A stretch of DNA of 64,000 nt from Aquilaria yunnanensis (taxonomy: Eukaryota > Streptophyta > Magnoliopsida > Malvales > Thymelaeaceae). Both the position numbers and the translations under genes were made by a program. The stretch's first letter is position 1. The number at the start of each line of letters is the position of its first letter. The notes under the pieces were generated by a model. It was not told the DNA's origin and made no database searches. It was given only the letters and a program-made list of their open reading frames with translations. Positions 47,538 to 54,810 of this stretch are shown here, in pieces. The stretch covers positions 89,232,893-89,296,892 of the forward strand of contig CM077594.1 of assembly GCA_039654915.1 (NCBI GenBank). The letters run 5' to 3'.

Positions 47538-48086
47538 CTATGAGTCGAGGATTTGCTTCCCATCCAGTTTTCTTACAAGCTGGCAAACAGGGTCATTTAC
47601 AGTCAGATTCCCGGGACTGTAACGGTTTCGTTCTTCATGAAAAATGCTCCATAAACCAAGAAGTTCACGTTGCACAGATCCACAAGAATGCGTCTCAAGA
47701 GTCAATTGGATATCATCCAACGAGTCCTTACTCAGGCCATTCTTAATGAATCGTATTTTATCTTCTCGATTATCAGAGATCATCCCTAAAGATCGACATT
47801 TAGTATTACAAGTCCACCGTCCACATTTATGGCAGACTTGTAACCTTTTCGCTCTTCGCTTTTTGGCATAAGAGCTTTTGCCTATACCAGGCATGTGAGA
47901 CACAAATGCCTCTGGGATTTCACCTGCTAGACGAACCTTGGCTTCGATTAACCACCGCACATCTTCAGGGATTCCTTTGTGCATCAGAACTCTTAATCGT
48001 TCACAGCGAACTTGGTAGATCTTTTTGAGGATGTTCATTGGGAGAGAAGGGAAATACTTTCGCAAGGCGGAAAAAGTAGGATCCAT
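47538..48086 (-). CDS. Cys-cluster basic protein resembling carlavirus-type nucleic-acid-binding protein, copy A
   Basis: Intact 182 aa ORF. The N-terminal half (1-65) is predicted helical, with LRKYFPSLP and the IYQVRCERLRVLMHKGIP stretch. Residues 70-81 are strongly basic (KSSYAKKRRAKR) and run into Cys85-x2-Cys88-x4-Cys93-x3-Cys97, a candidate zinc site. Then come Gly-Met-Ile-Ser-x-Asn and Arg-Phe-Ile-Lys-Asn-Gly. This order (Ser-x-Tyr-Ala, Arg/Lys run, Cys-x2-Cys, a second Cys pair, Gly-x-x-Ser-x-Asn, Phe-Ile-x-x-Gly) is the pattern I associate with the small cysteine-rich nucleic-acid-binding proteins of carlaviruses and relatives, some of which suppress RNA silencing. Cys spacing is shorter here, so homology is likely but not proven. 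It could instead be an uncharacterised retroelement accessory protein. No TATA box is seen upstream. Confidence 0.8.
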   Translation of the reverse strand: MDPTFSALRKYFPSLPMNILKKIYQVRCERLRVLMHKGIPEDVRWLIEAKVRLAGEIPEAFVSHMPGIGKSSYAKKRRAKRLQVCHKCGRWTCNTKCRSLGMISDNREDKIRFIKNGLSKDSLDDIQLTLETHSCGSVQRELLGLWSIFHEERNRYSPGNLTVNDPVCQLVRKLDGKQILDS

Positions 48087-48247
48087 TTTCTAGGAGGAAG
48101 TAAAAGAAAGAAGGGGTGAAGGAATCAGTTATTATGGGCAACTGAGAGAACCGACTTGAGAGTCACGGAGTACCGTATCCGCCGTTTAACCGGAAAAGTA
48201 GATCCTACTTCATTTTGATAGACATTTTTTTTTTTATCCGTTGATCC

Positions 48248-48600
48248 AGTCCTCAATTATTGAATCCATTGTCCGCTTTTGACAAAGTTTCAACGACAAT
48301 ATTTCTTGATGTCTGCCTTATCTTTGACCACAGCTATCTCTTATATTGGATGCTGCTAAGCTGGCATCAATCCTGTCCTTCCAGGTGTAGCCTCGATTAT
48401 TGAATCAATTGCCAGGCTTTTGACAATATTCTCTACTTTATATTTTTTGATATCTGTCTTATCCTTGGCTATAGCTATCTCTTATCTTGGATACTACTAG
48501 CTGACGTCAATCCTGTCCTTCCAGGTGTAGTCTCGATTATTGAATCAGTAGCCAAGCTTTTGACAATATTGTCTACTTTATCCTTGAATTCTTGATGCGG
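48248..48600. repeat. ~140 bp direct repeats, about 2.5 copies
   Basis: The phrase 'attattgaatc', then 'cttttgacaa', 'tatctcttat' and 'ctgtccttccaggtgtag', recurs with divergence. It lies upstream (sense direction) of Cys-cluster copy A. Confidence 0.7.
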
Positions 48601-49542
48601 GTTGGTCCCGCATATTAGCTATGTATCCAGTGATAGATTGGTAAGAGCTGATGTCATTGAGATCTCAGCTTATATTGCTGTAACTGTGCTGTGAATGTGA
48701 TTCCCGTTTGGTTCCTATCATGTAAAAGTCATGCATGCATGATGTGAAATGCATGAATGCAAAGCATGTGTAATTGATGGTTCTTTTTTTTTTTTATGGA
48801 TCTAGTTCTTTATGTCTTTGTTTTACTGGATCCTCTTTGTGATGGCCTTCTTGGACTATCATTGAATCTCTTTATGCTTTCCAGCTTTTGTTCGCTGCCT
48901 CAAAAGCCCAACTCTTTTCAAAATCCTCTTTCTTTGACTTGTTCTTTGAATTTTGGCCTCAATTTCTTTAAAGTTGGCCCGCCTCATAATTTATATCTCT
49001 TTCGGGTACTCATCCATTGTCATGGATTTGATACCATCAAAGGCTTTACTTTCAATGTCTGCTTTACCCCTTTTCTTGTGACCGTGCCGACACTTACTTA
49101 TTCCCATGTTATAATCTGAATGATTGCTCTTCCTTGAACTCATGTTTTGATCCATAAGACTTGCCCCCTTGTCTATTGAACTTTTTTGTTGGCGGTACTC
49201 CTCTTACGCTTCGTAGAGACTACTTTGCCCCCTGAATATGGTGTTTATGTGGAAAGAGATATCATCTCGCATTTGATTTAACAGAAGGTCGAGCATTTCT
49301 AGACCTTTGTGATGGCATTTGATCGTAAATTTCTCTTACAAGAACCACATCTTATTAAAGAAAGACTCAAGCTATGTCCTCACTTTTAAGTCTACACACA
49401 TTAATGAATAATGGTTTGGCCTTAAAGAAAAACTTTCATCGATTTGCAAAGCTTGACCAAGTAACTTACGGTCTTTATTTTTAATTAAAATATCCTGTCA
49501 TTCTTCCCCTTTCCAACTCGAAGACATAAACTGTGCAGGGTA

Positions 49543-49945
49543 ATAAGGTAGAAACATGATTCACAATGATAGTTTTTTAGCTGAATGAGGATGATATCAA
49601 GAGGTAAATTTTAGGTCTGAGGAAAGTTAAGCTTGAGTGGCGTGAAAAAAGAGTCTTTTAACACTGCTCGTGAGCAGTATTAAATAAGGTAGAAACATAA
49701 TTCACAATGATAGTCTTTTAGCTGAATGAGGATAATATCAAGAGGTAAATTTTAGGTCTGAGGAAAGTTAAGCTTGAGTGGCGTGAAAGAAGAGTCTTTT
49801 AACACTGCTCGTGAGCAGTATTAAATAAGGTAGAAACATAATTCACAATGATAGTCTTTTAGCTGAATGAGGATATTAAGTCTGAAGGAAGTTAAGTTTT
49901 AATGGTGTGAAAGAAGGGTCTTTTAATACTACTCGTTAGCAGATT
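49543..49945. repeat. 141 bp tandem repeat, about 2.8 copies
   Basis: Units begin ataaggtagaaacat at 49543, 49684 and 49825. The third is shortened internally. Two units contain the palindrome ACTGCTCGTGAGCAGT, a 7 bp stem with a 2-base centre. Confidence 0.9.
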
Positions 49946-50199
49946 TGATTATGGTGAAAAACTCAATAATGATGACTTCAAACTTGCCACCTTTTCCAGA
50001 AAGTTTGATCTCATCTGTTGCCCCCCAACTATCGTGGTCTTTATGTATGCTTGGCTTGAAAATTGCTTTTGTGTTCTAAACCGCCTTTGCAGGTTTTCAG
50101 TCTAGAATCCATAGCTCACTTTTTTTGTTTTCTTTTTTTTTTTTCTAGTTTGAGCCCTTTTTCCTCTTTTTTTTTTTTTTGTTTTTTTTGTTTGTGTGA

Positions 50200-50700
50200 G
50201 CTATGGTGATAACATACTTGATAACTCTCTTGAAGTGAGATGACTCAAGTGGCCTTGCTTGCTCGTGCTTGTTCTCAGTTCTTTTAGGTTTTGAATTTTC
50301 CCTTGTTGGCTTTTTGATGGAAGGGATGAACTTTTTCTTTTCGGAGTTTTTGTTACAGAGAACCGAGATCATAGCCTTCTTGAAATGAGATGATTCAAGT
50401 GGCCTTACTTGCTTGTGTTTGCTCTCAGTCTCTCTTTTTTTGGTTTTAAATTTTCCCTTGTTGGCTTTTTGATGGAAGGGATGAACTTTTTCCCTTTTTT
50501 TTTTTTGGAGTTTGTGTTATGGAGAACCGAGATCATAGCCTTCTTGAAGTGAGATGACTCAAGTGGCTTTATTTGCTTCTCAGTCTCTCTTTTTTTTTGG
50601 ATTTTTTTTCTTGTTTGGATTTTCTCTTTAATGGCTTTTGATGGAAGGGAGGAACTTCTTTCCTTTGTTGGAATTTGTGTTATGGAAAACTGAGAATTTT
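50200..50700. repeat. ~160 bp repeats, 3 diverged copies
   Basis: Shared order: cttgaagtgagatgactcaa, 'gtggccttgcttgc', 'cttgttggctttttgatgg', 'aagggatgaacttttt', 'gagaaccgagatcata'. Starts near 50228, 50378 and 50540. Rich in T runs. Confidence 0.8.
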
Positions 50701-50937
50701 TTTTTATATTGAGCATTTGTGAGAATTGGGAGGCCACTGAAGTCATTTAATATGAGAGCTAACTTCTTTGGAAGTTAATCCCGGACTCCTTGTAAGGATG
50801 TTGATAACCACTGTGAATTCTTTTTGAGGGTTGAGGTGCAACATATGAAATCCTTCTTACTAGATTTGGCAGCACTTTCAAGATCATTACTATCAAATTT
50901 TTCTCAACTTTTTATTTTCACCCACGAGTAGTATCAT

Positions 50938-51480
50938 TTAGAAAGCAAAGTATGATAGCAATAATGGATAGTATAATGGAAAGGAGTGAGAGATGGATGT
51001 AAAAACAGAATTTTTGGTAAGAAGTGATAGAATGTGTAGGTGTAATAATTGAATTTTTGGTAAAAATTGGTATAATATGTAGATGTAATAATGGAATTAA
51101 AAAGTGGTATAATGTACACGTAACATCTTTTTGTTAGAGAACAAAAAGAATTACCAGTTGTCAAAAAGTAAAGTGTGATGGCAATAATAGATAGTATAAT
51201 GGAAAGGAGTAAGAGATGGATGTAAAAATAGAATTTTTGGTAAGAAGTGATAGAATGTGTAGGTGTAATAATTGAATTTTTGGTAAAAATTGGTATAATA
51301 TGTAGATGTAATAATGGAATTAAAAAGTGGTATAATGTACACGTAACATCTTTTTGTTAGAGAACAAAAAGAATTACCAGTTGTCAAAAAGTAAAGTGTG
51401 ATGGCAATAATAGATAGTATAATGGCAAAGAGTGTAAAAATGGAAAGTAGTAGAATGCACGCATTACATCTTTTTGTTGT
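50938..51480. repeat. 217 bp tandem repeat, about 2.5 copies
   Basis: 50938-51154 and 51155-51371 are near-identical; a partial third copy continues to about 51480. Each unit has short internal 'taatggaattttttggtaa'-like sub-repeats. The 76-78 codon open frames within are by-products of the repeat. Confidence 0.9.
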
Positions 51481-51839
51481 ACCAGAAAGAATACCAGGTG
51501 TCCATCTAACAAAGACTACACCCTAGATTCTGGACTAAATCTAGGAGATTTTTACTATTAGATTACTTTTGCAAGCTTTCAAAGATACAAGTTTATTCAA
51601 AGGATTCCCTGTCATTCGAAAATGTATGCGGACTGTTAGGTCAGATCTGACTTGGAGCCCTTCCAAAATCAATGTAATTCCAGCTCAAAATCTTCACTTT
51701 CAATTACCAATCACATCGGGCCTAGCAGCTTGACCTCGGTTTTGTTTGATTTGTAAAGGAATGGCCTTGGGACTTGACGGCTTAAGAGTAGGTTTTGAGA
51801 TTGGTATAGCATTGACTTCTTGTTCTTTAATGATCACAT

Positions 51840-53591
51840 TCACATCATCATAAAAACGATAAGTTGGGATGAGTCTATGAGTCTTTGCAGATTCTTACGG
51901 AATTCTGAGCATTCTTGGATAGAATGACTCTTACTGTCATGAAAGTTGCACCATTCCTCATCTTCAACTTCTTCATGTCCAAAAGAAGGCTTTCCCATGA
52001 TAATCCCTTCTTTCACAAGGCATGAATATACATGCTTAAGAGGGGTTATGATATCATTGACTGACTTTTTCATCAGCCGGTGTTCTTCTATCATATTGAC
52101 TGGTTTTTCTTGACGAGGCGGCAATGGATTGTGAGTGACGTTCGGTTCATCGGAAAAGTCCAACCACTTTGATTCGATTAATTGTTGGACTATACGTTTC
52201 AATGCTGTGCAATTTTCCAAGCCATGGCCTGGAACGCCATCATGATATGGGCAAGTTATGTTGGGGTCATACCACGTTGGATATGGGGGTCCAAATGGAT
52301 TTGTAGGAATTGGACGGATAAGTTGACTTTCTATGAGTTTTGGATACAACTCAGTGTAAGTCATGGGAATTGGTGCAAAAACTTCTTTTGGTTTTTGTGT
52401 GGGTACTGGAGGAGTCGGAACAGGTGGCCGTAACTGATTAGGCCTGTTGAGAGGATAATTGTTGGGCCTATTGGGAGGATAATCATTAGGCCTATTGGAA
52501 GGATAATCATTGGGCATATTGGGAAGATAGTCATTGGGCCTATTGGTAGGATAATAATTGGGCCTTTTGGCAGAATAGGATAGGCGAGGACCGGTAGCCA
52601 CAGTACCTACGAGGGGAATCCCTCTTTCGCGTCCTATTTGTTGTACTTCTTCATCTTTTGTTCTGGATGGTCCTCCTCTTTTCATAGGATCACTAAAAGA
52701 CTCAGCAATCTTCCCAGTCCTAATCCCATGCTCGATCCTTTCTCCAGACATGACAACATCGGAGAAATTAGTTGCCGAATTGCCAATGAGTTTGTCATAA
52801 TATGGGTATTTCAGTGTCTGGACAAACAAAGTGACCATTTCTTTTTCTGTCATGGGTGGCTGAACTTGTGCAGCTAAGTCCCTCCACCGTTGAGCATATT
52901 CCTTGAAAGTTTCTAGCTTTTTCTTCTCCATGTTTTGGAGAGTTTGGCGATCCGGAGCCAAGTCCATAACATGTTTATAGTTGCCGATGAAGGCCTGAGC
53001 AAGGTCATTCCAAGTTTTGATGTTTCTTGGTCCTTGACTTAGATACCACTGCAATGCTGATTTTGTAAGACTTTCCTGAAAAAGTGCAATCCACACATTT
53101 TCATCTTTTGTGAGTGGTTGTAGTCTCCTTAGGAACAGTGTGATGTGAGTGATGGGATCACTCGTTCCATCGTATTTTACGAAATCCGGTACTTTAAAGT
53201 CCGAAGGGATTATGACGTCTGGCACTAAGCAGAGGTCATCCACTGAGAAAGATCCGAATATATTACCTCCTTCAATGGCTCGCAGTCTCTTCTCTATTGT
53301 TTCGAGTTTTTGAGATTCTCCTTCTTCCTTTGGTGGTGTCTTCTTCTCTTCATACACAGTGTCTTGTTTCAAGTGAACACTAGCAGACTGTCCTGGTTCC
53401 TGAAACAGGTTTTCTTGGACTGAGACTCGTTGTGGGGTGAATCCCGGAGTATAAGTGGGATCTTGTGCTTCTTTGATGGAAACTTGAGTTGCTTTCCCTT
53501 TGATTATTTCCATCAATTGTCTCATTTGTTCTGCCATACTTTCAATCTTGGACTCTATATCTATGAAACGTCCTTCAGTTTGTTCTGCCAT
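51840..53591 (-). CDS. Gag polyprotein, Ogre/Tat-type, no pol attached
   Basis: Structural protein that forms retrotransposon particles and packages the RNA. 583 aa. Residues 1-30 and 90-108 are coiled-coil-like. DFKVPDFVKYDGTSDPITHI (131-150) and the following 160-255 (ALQWYLSQGP, DLAQAFIGNYKH, FKEYAQRWRDLAAQVQPP) match the Retrotrans_gag domain of Ogre/Tat elements; FSDVVMSGERIEHGI follows. An Asn/Pro-rich tandem repeat (RPNDYP-like, 342-385) is next. Two knuckle-like Cys/His motifs follow: CPYHDGVPGHGLENC (447-461) and CNFHDSKSHSIQEC (548-561). The ORF stops shortly after the second, where an autonomous element would continue into protease. The ORF is intact, suggesting it is selected or very recent. 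Confidence 0.93.
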   Translation of the reverse strand: MAEQTEGRFIDIESKIESMAEQMRQLMEIIKGKATQVSIKEAQDPTYTPGFTPQRVSVQENLFQEPGQSASVHLKQDTVYEEKKTPPKEEGESQKLETIEKRLRAIEGGNIFGSFSVDDLCLVPDVIIPSDFKVPDFVKYDGTSDPITHITLFLRRLQPLTKDENVWIALFQESLTKSALQWYLSQGPRNIKTWNDLAQAFIGNYKHVMDLAPDRQTLQNMEKKKLETFKEYAQRWRDLAAQVQPPMTEKEMVTLFVQTLKYPYYDKLIGNSATNFSDVVMSGERIEHGIRTGKIAESFSDPMKRGGPSRTKDEEVQQIGRERGIPLVGTVATGPRLSYSAKRPNYYPTNRPNDYLPNMPNDYPSNRPNDYPPNRPNNYPLNRPNQLRPPVPTPPVPTQKPKEVFAPIPMTYTELYPKLIESQLIRPIPTNPFGPPYPTWYDPNITCPYHDGVPGHGLENCTALKRIVQQLIESKWLDFSDEPNVTHNPLPPRQEKPVNMIEEHRLMKKSVNDIITPLKHVYSCLVKEGIIMGKPSFGHEEVEDEEWCNFHDSKSHSIQECSEFRKNLQRLIDSSQLIVFMMM

Positions 53592-53639
53592 TAGTCTTGT
53601 TTGGAGTCGAGTTGAATATCGGTGTTAAGGTCCAATTTT

Positions 53640-54075
53640 ACCTTTTTAAAGGAATATTTATTTTATTAGATTCTATGCGTATATGATTGATGTGATGGAT
53701 GCATGCAATGAGATTATGTTTTTATCAAAATTTATATGCACGTGATTGATGTAATGGAATGCATGCAATGAGATTATTTTTATCAGATTTTATATGCGTG
53801 TGATTGATGTAATGGATGCATGCAATATAAAGTGAGATTATGTTTTTATCAGACTTTATATGCACGTGATTAATGTAATGGAATGCATGCAATGAGATTA
53901 TTTTTATCAGATTTTATATGCATGTGATTAATGTAATGGAATGCATGCAATGAGATTATTTTTATCAGATTTTATATGCGTGTGATTGATGTAATGGAAT
54001 GCATGCAATGAGATTATTTTTATCATACTTTATATGCACGTGATTAATGTAATGGAATGCATGCAATGAGTGAGT
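53640..54075. repeat. ~58 bp tandem repeat, about 7 copies, in the gag leader
   Basis: The unit contains ttatatgcgtgtgattgatg, then taatggaatgcatgcaatga and gattatttttatcag. It lies 50 bp upstream (sense) of the gag ATG, within the untranslated leader. Confidence 0.9.
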
Positions 54076-54431
54076 TTGCTTATCCATTATCGTAGAACTT
54101 CAAAACTTTTAGTTGTCATTATAAAGACCAAAAAGTTAGCATAATTTGATGCGTGGTTTTGATGCATGAAGAATAATTGCACAAGAAAGATAAGGTTATT
54201 AATAAGTTAAATAGCAATTAACAACTCATGAAGTATTATGGAAAAATGAATTAAAACCATAAATATAAGACACGAAGAAAATAAAAGTGTAGAGCAACAA
54301 CATAGCATAACAAGGACGTGCTTATGGCGTTGGTAAAATGGTAGAAATTCTATGGTCAGTTCTATGGTTAAGTGGGGAGTTCTATATGCATAAGGTAGCT
54401 TATCAAAAAGGCAAGGGATAGTTCCCGAATC

Positions 54432-54454
54432 CCGTCACTAAATCATAGTGACGG
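54432..54454. promoter_or_regulatory. Perfect 9 bp hairpin in the leader
   Basis: CCGTCACTA and TAGTGACGG flank a 5-base loop. It sits about 340 bp downstream of the PBS in the sense direction, where packaging or dimerisation signals are usually found. That role is inferred. Confidence 0.45.
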
Positions 54455-54789
54455 CCCGATTCCTTACCCTCTAGGGTTAATGTAAGGAATGGATTAATTC
54501 GAGTCGTAGCTTTTCGTGGGCCCATGCAGAGACTAACCGTCTCAGAAGGCAATACACTACTTTGCTACTTTGAAACCGGTGAAGGCTTGGAGACCGTGGC
54601 CTCACAAGGACAGCAACACCAATTCCGCTTAGAAAGAATCGTGTTTGATTTAAGGAAGCTCGGGTATAGAGCTTCATATTGTGAATGCATTATGCATGTT
54701 TAGAATAAGTAAATATAACATATAAATCCACATAATAAGCAAAGTAAATCAAAACAAATCAACTTTAAGCTCGACTCACTAACGTGGAG

Positions 54790-54807
54790 TCCCCAGCGGA
54801 GTCGCCA
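54790..54807 (-). promoter_or_regulatory. Primer binding site
   Basis: TGGCGACTCCGCTGGGGA on the minus strand, 3 nt after the 5' LTR end, starting with the TGG expected for a tRNA ending CCA. Ogre elements are reported to use tRNA-Arg, and this sequence is of that kind, but I could not align it to a tRNA here. Confidence 0.8.
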
Positions 54808-54810
54808 AGC

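Larger units (their letters stand above)
48087..51839 (-). other. 3.75 kb repeat-rich spacer where pol is expected
   Basis: Between gag and the Cys-cluster genes. No reverse transcriptase (YxDD), integrase (HHCC or DDE) or protease (DTG/DSG) motif was readable on either strand. It consists largely of separate tandem-repeat families (48248-48600, 49543-49945, 50200-50700, 50938-51480). The + strand frame 48796-49119 has no recognisable domain. Confidence 0.7.

Noticed and set aside
45978..48086. Integrated carlavirus genome (endogenous viral element)
   Set aside because: No replicase, triple gene block or coat protein nearby; only one protein type, triplicated and flanked by retroelement sequence. 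Only a domain-level resemblance is claimed.
48796..49119. Antisense accessory gene of the retrotransposon on +
   Set aside because: 107 codons with no recognisable motif, opposite to every other gene of the element and in a repeat-rich zone.
50934..51387. Tandem 76-78 codon minus-strand frames
   Set aside because: They are produced by the 217 bp DNA repeat and have low-complexity Tyr/Thr/Phe-rich sequence without family resemblance.
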